This document shows, piece by piece, positions 43,752-51,011 of a stretch of 64,000 nt of DNA. A program made the position numbers and the translations under genes. The stretch lies in NCBI RefSeq assembly GCF_016907545.1, contig NZ_JAFBCD010000001.1, forward strand, positions 3,038,001 to 3,102,000, read 5' to 3'. Within the stretch, counting starts at the first letter, position 1; every line of letters begins with the position of its first letter. The DNA is from Paenarthrobacter ilicis (GTDB taxonomy: Bacteria; Actinomycetota; Actinomycetes; Actinomycetales; Micrococcaceae). The notes beneath the pieces are model-generated. The model was given only the letters and a program-made list of their open reading frames with translations. It was not told the DNA's origin and ran no database searches.

Positions 43752-43780
43752 GTCCCGCCTGATCCCCCATCAGGCGGGAC
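43752..43780 (+). terminator. Strong hairpin in a divergent intergenic region
   Basis: GTCCCGCCTGAT (43752-43763) pairs perfectly with ATCAGGCGGGAC (43769-43780) around CCCCC, followed by GCTTTCG. It is upstream of both flanking genes, which start at 43644 (-) and 43880 (+), so it does not end either. A TACAAT that could be a -10 element lies at 43740-43745, which would put this hairpin at the very 5' end of the lipoprotein mRNA. Confidence 0.45.
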
Positions 43781-43879
43781 GCTTTCGTTAACAGCCTGTG
43801 TCAGCTCCAACGGGTAGGCTCAAGCTGGATGGCCGCCCCGAAACCACCGGCGGGCTCGTCACGGCTCTATGGGGGATTC

Positions 43880-44341
43880 TTGAAACGCAAACAGCAAGCA
43901 CGGGCGGTGGTCGCTGCCGTCGTCGCCCTGGTTGCAGTGGTACTGAGCGCGTGCTCCCAGGAACATGACGAGGCCAAAGCCCGGGATCTGGGAATCAGCT
44001 TCATCTACTCGCTGGCTGGCCATGACGGCAAATTCTGCGATCTTCTGGATACCTCAAAAGCAGACGATGCAGCACGGTGCAAGGAAGATGAAGCCCGGCA
44101 GGCACTGCAGCTGAAAACCAACCCGGAGCCCATCCCGTGGAGCCCCAAGATCTATCAAATGGTCCCGGGCAAGGACCAAATGCTCGGCATCGTCATTGAA
44201 TACAACCGCGCCGGCAAACAGGAGTTCGTCGCCGTGGAATCAGTGCGGCGGGGCGATTCCTACAAGATCCTGCGCTGGGCATACCCGGACGCAGCCGACT
44301 TCAGGACGGACCGGGCCATCACAAGAACCTTCGGCTGGTGA
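43880..44341 (+). CDS. Small lipoprotein of unknown function
   Basis: 153 residues from a TTG behind GGGGGA, the same start layout as the next gene; an upstream ATG at 43829 adds 17 residues before the natural signal start. KRKQQARAVVAAVVALVAVVLSAC is a lipoprotein signal with lipobox LSAC, so the mature protein is tethered outside. The rest (about 130 residues) has a conserved-looking Cys pair (FCDLLD, ARCKED) and a beta-rich C-terminal half, resembling small extracytoplasmic DUF domains. No family was identified. Confidence 0.65.
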   Translation: MKRKQQARAVVAAVVALVAVVLSACSQEHDEAKARDLGISFIYSLAGHDGKFCDLLDTSKADDAARCKEDEARQALQLKTNPEPIPWSPKIYQMVPGKDQMLGIVIEYNRAGKQEFVAVESVRRGDSYKILRWAYPDAADFRTDRAITRTFGW

Positions 44342-44443
44342 ATGCTCCGATGGTTGTATCCTCTAGGTGAGCCACATGCAGTGGCCGTCCGGTTCAAGAG
44401 ACCCCGTAACGGTTGATGGGCCTGTCACGTTCTTGGGGGAATC

Positions 44444-45967
44444 TTGAAACACCGCCGTTCAGCCCTGCGCGCTCTCGCGGTCCTGACTGTCGCAATACTC
44501 CTGTCAGCCTGCACGTCGACTGCCGTCCCCGGGACGCCAACAGCCACTCCCCCAGCGCCCTCGGCCGCTGCAGTTGAAAGAAACACAGAGGTTGCGACGG
44601 CGGTCTGGGAAGTACCGCTGGAACCCATCGGACAGCCGGTGGTGGCGGACGGCGTGGCGCTGGTTTACGCGAAATCGGCAACAGGTGTGGCTGCCCACGC
44701 TTTCACCGTGGCTACGGGTAAGGAGCTCTGGACCCAGCCAGTCCACCCCGGAATGGATTCCTTCGTCAGCCCCCTGGAACCCGCCGTCACTAAAACGGCC
44801 AGCGGCAGAAGCGCTGCGATTTTCCTGCAGGCAGCCACTCCGCCGGCCGACAACCGTGGGATGGCTTGGTGGACGGCTCCCGTGGCCGTGGATTTGAAGA
44901 CAGGCAAGGAAATCCACCGCGGCAAGGCCCAGATGGTCACAACACGCCCCTTTGCCTGCGACGAAGTACTGGACATGTGCTTCATTGCTTATGACGAGTC
45001 GTGGAACTCTGTGGAGCACTGGGTTGATCTTGAATCCGGCGATGAGGAGTCCGGCGCCGACGTCAATCCCCTTGAGGGCAACTTTCGGCCTGTAGGAAAG
45101 GGACTGTACTCGGTGGTCAACGGCACCAAGGAGTCGCTGGCACGGGTGGACCACGGAGTGGTCCGCTGGGTGGTGGAGATCGAAAAATTGTTCGGCAAGG
45201 GCGCCATCGCGGATATGGGCAGCCACTTCACCTACTCAAGGAAACTGGATCTGTTTGTGGGCTCAGTCCGTATCAATCCCAAGGACTTTGAGCCCAGGAC
45301 GTACACGGATCACGATTTCCAGTTGAACCTGCGCGAGACAACCAAGGCCGTGGGGTTCCGGGCATCCAGCGCGCGCGTCCTGTGGACAGCCGAGGGATCA
45401 GAACTGGAGTGCGCCAAAACAGTTGGAACCGCTAAAACCAAATTGGAGGGAGGGGAAGCCTTTCCGGTCCGCTGTGAGTACGTGGACGGCTTCATCCAGT
45501 TCCCCACGGGAACGTATCGCGGCGCCCACTCGAAAGTAGTGGGTTACGATCCCACCACTGGTGAGACGGCATGGGAAGGGGATCCCATTGAAGTACGGGC
45601 TTGGACCGCGTCCGGAATTATCCCCATGGCATCCCGGGGTGATCTGGTGATCTCGGGCTTCTATGCGGAATCAACTCTCTTGGATACCCGCACAGGAAAA
45701 TTCCGCGGAGCGAGCTTCCTGGATGGCTTCGTATGTTGGAAAGACACCTCGTACACCGCTCCCCCGAATGGCCCCTTCCCGGACCTCCCCGAGGATGCCG
45801 TGTCGGCTGGATCGCGCATTGCTTTCCCTTGCCTCAAAAGTGGCTCACGAGCAACGGGTTACACCTACGCCGCATTGACTGACGTGGACACTGTGGACAA
45901 CGGGATGGCCGTGATCTCATCCGAGAAAAGCATCGCAGGTTTCCAACTGCTGAAAGCCCTCACTTAA
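44444..45967 (+). CDS. Lipoprotein with PQQ-type beta-propeller
   Basis: 507 residues from a TTG with GGGGGAATC upstream. RALAVLTVAILLSACTS gives a lipobox LSAC, so it is surface tethered. The body repeats a PQQ-like propeller pattern: TATGKELWTQPV-type blades, for example AHAFTVATGKELWTQPVH, VAVDLKTGKEIHRGK, VVGYDPTTGETAWEG and TLLDTRTGKFRGAS. Such propellers are often protein-interaction or BamB-like scaffolds. No catalytic residues stand out. It may form a unit with the lipoprotein gene 103 bp upstream. Confidence 0.75.
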   Translation: MKHRRSALRALAVLTVAILLSACTSTAVPGTPTATPPAPSAAAVERNTEVATAVWEVPLEPIGQPVVADGVALVYAKSATGVAAHAFTVATGKELWTQPVHPGMDSFVSPLEPAVTKTASGRSAAIFLQAATPPADNRGMAWWTAPVAVDLKTGKEIHRGKAQMVTTRPFACDEVLDMCFIAYDESWNSVEHWVDLESGDEESGADVNPLEGNFRPVGKGLYSVVNGTKESLARVDHGVVRWVVEIEKLFGKGAIADMGSHFTYSRKLDLFVGSVRINPKDFEPRTYTDHDFQLNLRETTKAVGFRASSARVLWTAEGSELECAKTVGTAKTKLEGGEAFPVRCEYVDGFIQFPTGTYRGAHSKVVGYDPTTGETAWEGDPIEVRAWTASGIIPMASRGDLVISGFYAESTLLDTRTGKFRGASFLDGFVCWKDTSYTAPPNGPFPDLPEDAVSAGSRIAFPCLKSGSRATGYTYAALTDVDTVDNGMAVISSEKSIAGFQLLKALT

Positions 45968-45984
45968 GCGGCTGCCCGCAGCCC

Positions 45985-46764
45985 CTACCCCTTGAAGACC
46001 GGAGTCCGCTTCTCCTGGAATGCAAGGAACCCCTCCGAATAGTCCTCCGTGCCGCACAAACGCGCCTGCTCGGAGTTTTCCTCAGCCATGGACGCCCACA
46101 GCCCCACCCGTTGATCGCGGATGTGCGCCACCAGTTCCTTGGACGCAGTGAAGGCCTGCGTGGCCCCGGAAGCAACGCGGGCAACAATTTCGCGGGTGGA
46201 ATCAAGCAAGGTCTCAGCGGGCATGGCCCGGCTGAACATCCCCTGTGCCACGGCCTCGGTGCCGGACATGAGCTCCGCGGTGTAGATCAGATCCAGCGTG
46301 CGGTGCATGCCGAGCCGCTCCGTAAAGTACCAGTGCCCGCCGGAATCAAGGGTTGCACCCAGCTTGGCGAACGGTGAACCAAACTTGGCGTTCTCCGCAA
46401 CGTAAACAACGTCCGTGGCCAGGAGCAAGCCCAGCCCCACGCCCAGGCACGCACCGTGGGCTGCTGCGAAAGTGGGTGCCGGGAAAGCCGCCATCTTCTT
46501 GAGCAGTGGTTCCACGAGGCCGCCGAGGTAACCCTGGACGTCATCGGTTTCGGGCGTCACTTCCGCGATGTCACGCCCGGCGCAGAAGGCACGTCCGTTG
46601 CCGCGAAGCAGCAGCGCCCGCACCTCGCCGCGCGAGGCGGCGGCAGCAGCGTCGTCGTACGCTTTGCCCAACTCAACCAGCGCGTCCTCGTTGAGGGAGT
46701 TCAGCTTGTGGGGGGCATCCAGGACAATCTCGGCAATGCCGTTTTCAATGGAGAGCTCGATCAT
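45985..46764 (-). CDS. paaG: Enoyl-CoA hydratase/isomerase of the phenylacetate pathway (PaaG-like)
   Basis: 259-residue crotonase-fold protein. RAFCAGRDIAEV forms the first oxyanion-hole block, HGACLGVGLGLLLATDVV the second, and KLGATLDSGGHWYF carries an Asp where PaaG-type isomerases use it. PaaG converts ring-1,2-epoxyphenylacetyl-CoA to the seven-membered oxepin-CoA. It is the last gene of paaABCDE-G, 9 nt after paaE. A PaaF-type hydratase role is the alternative; the missing hydratase Glu pair favours PaaG. Confidence 0.8.
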   Translation of the reverse strand: MIELSIENGIAEIVLDAPHKLNSLNEDALVELGKAYDDAAAAASRGEVRALLLRGNGRAFCAGRDIAEVTPETDDVQGYLGGLVEPLLKKMAAFPAPTFAAAHGACLGVGLGLLLATDVVYVAENAKFGSPFAKLGATLDSGGHWYFTERLGMHRTLDLIYTAELMSGTEAVAQGMFSRAMPAETLLDSTREIVARVASGATQAFTASKELVAHIRDQRVGLWASMAEENSEQARLCGTEDYSEGFLAFQEKRTPVFKG

Positions 46765-46773
46765 GGGGACTCC

Positions 46774-47979
46774 TTAGACGTCGAAATCGACGGTGACTTC
46801 TTCGCTGGTGGGGTGGGACTGACAGGTCAGGACGTAGCCCTTGTCCAACTCGTCCTGCTCCAGGGCGTAGTTCTCATCCATGGTCACCGAACCGGTGACC
46901 ACCTTGGCGCGGCAGGTACCGCACACGCCGCCGGCGCATGCGAACGGCACGTCGGGACGGACGCGGAGAGCTGCGTTGAGGATGGATTCGCGTGCATGGG
47001 TGGGGCTTGTGACGTCACCTGTGAGGCCATCGAGCGTGAACGTGATCTTGTAGGTATCCTGCGATTCGTCCGCCACCACGGGACGGCCTGCGTTGCCTTC
47101 GGGACGGTCCGGGCGGCCGGTGGTGAACAGCTCGAAGCGGACGTGATCCGGTTCCACCCCGCGCGCGGCCAAGGTGTCCCGGCACAACTGCACCAGCTCG
47201 AACGGACCGCACAGGAACCATTCGTCCACATCCTCGGCCCGGATGGCGCTGCTGAGCAGTGCCTGCAGCTTTTCAGAGTCGATGCGGCCTGTCATCAGCG
47301 GCGCGATCCGTTGCTCGCGGGACAGCACGTGGTGCAGCGCCAGGCGCGTGGGGTACTTGTCCTTCAGGTCCGCCAGTTCCTCCAGGAACATGACGTCCAT
47401 GGCTGCCTTGTTGGCGTACACCAGGTCAAAAGTGGTTTCCGGGTTGGCTGCCAGCAGCGTGCGGGCAATCGCGATCACCGGGGTGATGCCCGAGCCCGCA
47501 GCGATCGCCACAAAGTTGCCCGGCTCCCCCGCCAGTTCCTCGGGGTGGTTCATGGAGTTCATGACGTTGTGCTGGACGGAAGCACCATCTTTGCCGTGCC
47601 GGGATATGAAGGCACCCATGGGGCTCATGACATCAAGGACGTCACCGGCCTTCAGCTCAGCATTGGCCCACGTGGAGAAGAGGCCACCCAGGTCCTTCTT
47701 GATGGCTACCCGGATCTCGCTGCTGCCGTCCTCGAAGCTGCGCGGCTCTGCGCAGATCGAGTAGCTGCGGCGGACTTCATGAGGCTCGCCCTGCTCATCA
47801 GGGAGCGTGGTGCGCAAGGCCACATACTGGCCGGGAAGGTAATCGTACTGGCCGGCCAACTCGGCTGGAACACCGAACGTGACCTCAATGGCATCGTCCG
47901 TGAGGCGCCGGACTTCCGCGACGGTCAGGTTGTGGAAAGACGCACGACGGCGGCTGGCCGTCTGGGTTTCGGTGGTCAT
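46774..47979 (-). CDS. paaE: Phenylacetyl-CoA epoxidase reductase subunit PaaE
   Basis: 401 residues. An FAD/NAD(P) ferredoxin-reductase module (about 10-250: YLPGQYVALR, RRSYSICAEP, GSGITPVIAIARTLLA, FLCGPFELVQL) precedes a plant-type 2Fe-2S ferredoxin domain with CAGGVCGTCRAKVVTG and a later Cys in VLTCQSHP. It passes electrons from NADPH to the PaaAC oxygenase. The start at 47979 follows AAGGAATTCC, 8 nt after paaD; a longer frame to 48108 overlaps paaD. Confidence 0.94.
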   Translation of the reverse strand: MTTETQTASRRRASFHNLTVAEVRRLTDDAIEVTFGVPAELAGQYDYLPGQYVALRTTLPDEQGEPHEVRRSYSICAEPRSFEDGSSEIRVAIKKDLGGLFSTWANAELKAGDVLDVMSPMGAFISRHGKDGASVQHNVMNSMNHPEELAGEPGNFVAIAAGSGITPVIAIARTLLAANPETTFDLVYANKAAMDVMFLEELADLKDKYPTRLALHHVLSREQRIAPLMTGRIDSEKLQALLSSAIRAEDVDEWFLCGPFELVQLCRDTLAARGVEPDHVRFELFTTGRPDRPEGNAGRPVVADESQDTYKITFTLDGLTGDVTSPTHARESILNAALRVRPDVPFACAGGVCGTCRAKVVTGSVTMDENYALEQDELDKGYVLTCQSHPTSEEVTVDFDV

Positions 47980-47987
47980 GGAATTCC

Positions 47988-48584
47988 TTAGAGGACTTTG
48001 AAGTAGTCGAACGGTTCCTTGCAGTCCTGGCAGACGAACAACGCCTTGCAGGACGTGGAACCAAAACGGGTGAGTTCCTTGGTGTTCAGCGAGTTGCACT
48101 GCGGGCACTTGACGGCCAGGCTCAAACGGACCGGCCCCGAGTGCCCCCCTGCCGCAGCCATTCCCGTGGGCGGGGCAATGCCGTACTCCTCCAGCTTGGC
48201 CTTGCCCGAATCCGTCATCCAGTCCGTGGTCCAGGCAGGGGACAACACCAGGTTGACGTGCACGCTGGCATAGCCGGCATTGCGAAAGGCGGTCCGCAGG
48301 TCATCGCCAATGGCGTCCATGGCCGGGCAACCCGAGTAGGTGGGCGTGATGGTGACCTCGACGGCGGTACTTGCCTTGCCGCCGTCGTGCGTTCCGTCTG
48401 CCGGAGGTGCTTGGCTGACGTTCACGCCGCGCAGGATCCCCAGATCCGCGATGGTGAGCACGGGGATCTCCGGATCACAGACCGTGGACGCGAGGTCCCA
48501 GGCCTGCTGCTCCGCGGCGGTCAGCACCTGTGTTGATGCCTGTGTTGGTGCCTGTGTTGGCGACTCCATGGACACGGTTGTCAC
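47988..48584 (-). CDS. paaD: Phenylacetyl-CoA epoxidase subunit PaaD
   Basis: 198 residues. A DUF59-like domain (about 28-130: VCDPEIPVLTIADLGILRGV, ITPTYSGCPAMDAI) precedes a C-terminal zinc ribbon (CPQCNSLNTKELTRFGSTSCKALFVCQDC). PaaD is needed for maturation of the complex, probably in Fe/Fe-S assembly. The N-terminus holds three short Thr/Gln/Ala/Pro repeats. The GTG start overlaps the paaC stop (GTGA). Confidence 0.94.
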   Translation of the reverse strand: MTTVSMESPTQAPTQASTQVLTAAEQQAWDLASTVCDPEIPVLTIADLGILRGVNVSQAPPADGTHDGGKASTAVEVTITPTYSGCPAMDAIGDDLRTAFRNAGYASVHVNLVLSPAWTTDWMTDSGKAKLEEYGIAPPTGMAAAGGHSGPVRLSLAVKCPQCNSLNTKELTRFGSTSCKALFVCQDCKEPFDYFKVL

Positions 48585-49510
48585 CAGCTTGCGCCGGGAT
48601 GCTCACGGGCCAGTACCTGCATCTCAGCCAGGATGTATCCCAGGAATTCCGAGTGCTTCCCGCGGCGGCCGCCGCCCAGGGACTGCGGAACGTTGGGGAT
48701 GTCCAGCTGTGCCTGCTCCATGATCTCGCCGGTGAGGCGATCAAAAGCTGCCCGGAGGCTGGAGGGCTGCACGGCAACCCTGGCCTCGGCCAAGCGCGTG
48801 GTGAGCTGGTCGTCTTCGAAGATCTCATCCACGTACGGCCACACCAGCTTGAAGCCTTGGATGATCCGCTTCCTGGATTCCTCCGTGCCACCAGCCAGTC
48901 GCAGCACCCACTGGGCGCTGTGGTCGCGGTGGTAATCCACTTCCTTGACAGCCTTGGCGGAGATGGCCGCAAGGGTGGGGTCGCTGGATTCCATGAGGGC
49001 GGTGTAGAGCTGGTACTGGTAGAAGCTCACAATGAACTGCCGTGCGATGGTGACGGCAAAGTCCCCATTGGGCTGTTCAAAGAGGTGCGCAGAGCGGAAC
49101 TCGTGCTCGCGGCGGAAGTAGGCCAGGTCATCCTCGGACTTGCCCCAGGCAGCGCCGGCGTAGGTCAGGAAGGAGCGGGCATGGCCCAGCTGGTCCAGGG
49201 CGATGTTGCCGAGCGCAATGTCCTCTTCGAGCTCCGGAGCACGGGAAATCCAGTGCCCCAAACGCTGGGCGAGGATCAGGCCGTCGTCGCCAATGCGGAG
49301 TGCAAACTCTGCAATGTCCTCGCTTGGCTTCACTTCGCCGCGCTTGATCTCCAAGGCAATATCCTCGGGGCGCAGTGCATTGCCTGGAGTGATGCGCGTG
49401 GCGCTGGCCGAGCCATCGCCTGATGCGCCTGCGCCATGGACGCCTACGGAGATATCACCGTGGCCGTCAATGGCGAAGTCCGTGTTGTGGGCAGTTTCGT
49501 GGGAGGTCAC
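48581..49510 (-). CDS. paaC: Phenylacetyl-CoA epoxidase subunit PaaC
   Basis: 309 residues; structural partner of PaaA in the oxygenase heterodimer. DEDIALGNIALDQLGHARSFLTYA-like core (seen as ELEEDIALGNIALDQLGHAR), VKEVDYHRDHSAQWVLRLAGGTEES and the C-terminal GRRGKHSEFLGYILAEMQ match the family. An extra Gly/Ser/Ala-rich N-terminal stretch of about 40 residues is present. Overlaps its neighbours on both sides by GTGA. Confidence 0.94.
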   Translation of the reverse strand: MTSHETAHNTDFAIDGHGDISVGVHGAGASGDGSASATRITPGNALRPEDIALEIKRGEVKPSEDIAEFALRIGDDGLILAQRLGHWISRAPELEEDIALGNIALDQLGHARSFLTYAGAAWGKSEDDLAYFRREHEFRSAHLFEQPNGDFAVTIARQFIVSFYQYQLYTALMESSDPTLAAISAKAVKEVDYHRDHSAQWVLRLAGGTEESRKRIIQGFKLVWPYVDEIFEDDQLTTRLAEARVAVQPSSLRAAFDRLTGEIMEQAQLDIPNVPQSLGGGRRGKHSEFLGYILAEMQVLAREHPGASW

Positions 49511-49884
49511 AGGTGCTTCACGCCTTCGCTCTTGGTGTAATACGTGGCGTGGCGGTAATCCTTGCCCTGGGGGGATTCAAAGAAGGAACCCTTGGAGTCC
49601 GGATCGCTGGCCGAGATGGCCTCCGCCGGGACCACCCAAATGGAAACGCCCTCGTTGCGGCGGGTGTAGAGGTCACGGGCATTCCGCAAGGCCATGGCGG
49701 CATCCGGGGCGTGCAGGGAGCCTGCGTGCACGTGGGACAAACCACGGCTGGAACGCACAAACACTTCCCACAAGGACCAGGGGCTTTCCTGGTGCTCTTC
49801 CGTGGTGGCCGCAACCTTGGGGGCCTCCCGGTTGATCTCGCTGGCGGCGCTTGCCGGGGCGTCGGGGTTACCGTGGGGAGCCAT
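49507..49884 (-). CDS. paaB: Phenylacetyl-CoA epoxidase subunit PaaB
   Basis: 125 residues; small subunit that helps assemble the PaaAC oxygenase. The core WEVFVRSSRGLSHVHAGSLHA, ALRNARDLYTRRNEGVSIWVVP matches PaaB; the first 30 residues are a variable Ala/Pro-rich extension. The ATG shares a base with the paaA stop (TAATG). Confidence 0.95.
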   Translation of the reverse strand: MAPHGNPDAPASAASEINREAPKVAATTEEHQESPWSLWEVFVRSSRGLSHVHAGSLHAPDAAMALRNARDLYTRRNEGVSIWVVPAEAISASDPDSKGSFFESPQGKDYRHATYYTKSEGVKHL

Positions 49885-50879
49885 TATGCTGCATTCACTT
49901 TCTCTGCTTGCTTGCGGGCGTACGCCACTGCGGCTTCTCGCACCCAGGCACCGTTTTCGTGCGCCTCGCGGCGGCGCTCAACGCGCTGCGAGTTGCAAGG
50001 GCCGCGGCCAGCCAGGACTTCCTTGAACTCGTTCCAGTCCAGGGGTCCGTGCTCCCACTTTTTGGTTTCTTCGTTGAAACGGATGTCCTCATCCGGAAGG
50101 GTCAGCCCCAGCACCCGGACCTGCTCCACCATCATGCCCACAAAGCGGCTGCGGAGCTCGTCATTGCTGAAGCGCTTGATGTTCCAGGCCATGGACTGCT
50201 TGGAGTTGGGTGAATCCTCGTCCGGCGGGCCGAACATCATCAGCGACGGCGCGTACCAGCGGTTCACTGCGTCCTGGGCCATCTGCTTCTGGGCGGGCGT
50301 CCCGTTGGCGAGCTCAAGCAGGATTTCGAAACCCTGGCGCTGATGGAAGGACTCTTCCTTGCAGATGCGCACCATTGCGCGTCCGTAGGGTCCGTACGAG
50401 GCACGGCACAGGGGCACCTGGTTGCAAATGGCCGCGCCATCAACAAGCCAGCCAATTGCTCCCATGTCCGCCCAGGAAATCGTGGGGTAGTTGAAAATGG
50501 AGGAGTACCGGGCCTTGCCGGCAATGAGGTCTTCCATCATCTGGTCCCTGCTCTGCCCCAGCGTCTCTGCTGCGGAGTACAGGTACAGACCGTGGCCGGC
50601 TTCATCCTGGACCTTGGCCATCAGGATGGACTTGCGCTTCAGGCTGGGAGCGCGGGTGATCCAGTTGGCTTCCGGCTGCATGCCGATGATTTCCGAGTGG
50701 GCGTGCTGCGAGATCTGACGCAGCAAAGTCTTGCGGTATGCCGCCGGCATCCAGTCGCGGGGCTCGATGCGTGAGTCCTCTGAAATGATGCGATCAAAAT
50801 ACGCCTGACCAGCCGCCTCCCGCTCCTGCTCCTCCGGGGACAGCTCAGCGGGCACTGACTGCAGATTCTGAGATGCCAT
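49884..50879 (-). CDS. paaA: Phenylacetyl-CoA epoxidase catalytic subunit PaaA
   Basis: 331 residues; di-iron oxygenase that epoxidises the aromatic ring of phenylacetyl-CoA. The iron ligands lie in EARxxH-type helices seen as [16 protein letters not shown] and [20 protein letters not shown], with further ligands in [16 protein letters not shown]. The start at 50879 has GGAGCAACC upstream; the in-frame codon at 50942 lies inside the promoter. First gene of the operon; its promoter overlaps a PaaR-like operator. Confidence 0.96.
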   Translation of the reverse strand: MASQNLQSVPAELSPEEQEREAAGQAYFDRIISEDSRIEPRDWMPAAYRKTLLRQISQHAHSEIIGMQPEANWITRAPSLKRKSILMAKVQDEAGHGLYLYSAAETLGQSRDQMMEDLIAGKARYSSIFNYPTISWADMGAIGWLVDGAAICNQVPLCRASYGPYGRAMVRICKEESFHQRQGFEILLELANGTPAQKQMAQDAVNRWYAPSLMMFGPPDEDSPNSKQSMAWNIKRFSNDELRSRFVGMMVEQVRVLGLTLPDEDIRFNEETKKWEHGPLDWNEFKEVLAGRGPCNSQRVERRREAHENGAWVREAAVAYARKQAEKVNAA

Positions 50880-50893
50880 GGTTGCTCCTAATA

Positions 50894-50942
50894 AATTACC
50901 GACCGTTCGTTCAGGATATGTGGAAGCGGCGATTTCAGTCAA
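50894..50942 (-). promoter_or_regulatory. paaA promoter with overlapping PaaR-like operator
   Basis: On the minus strand TTGACT (50942-50937), 18 bp, and TATCCT (50918-50913) form a good promoter. The 22-bp stretch 50894-50915 on the plus strand fits the actinobacterial PaaR consensus core ACCG-N2-CG-N2-CGGT with two mismatches (ACCGACCGTTCGTT) and covers the -10 and start site, so a bound TetR repressor would block transcription. Confidence 0.65.
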
Positions 50943-50997
50943 GCTTTCCGGGCGGGCCGCTCTGAGCGAAATTGCTGGTTGCCTGTCACACCCCGTC

Positions 50998-51003
50998 TAT
51001 AGA
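50998..51003 (+). promoter_or_regulatory. -10 element of a possibly leaderless ptrB mRNA
   Basis: TATAGA ends 8 nt before the ATG at 51012, and no Shine-Dalgarno precedes the ATG. Transcription would start at or next to the A of the start codon. The -35 is not clear. Confidence 0.4.
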
Positions 51004-51011
51004 GTGGCCCC

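Noticed and set aside
46456..47991. 511-codon plus-strand frame opposite paaG/paaE
   Set aside because: Antisense to clear paa genes, with no recognisable domain and no ribosome site that fits.
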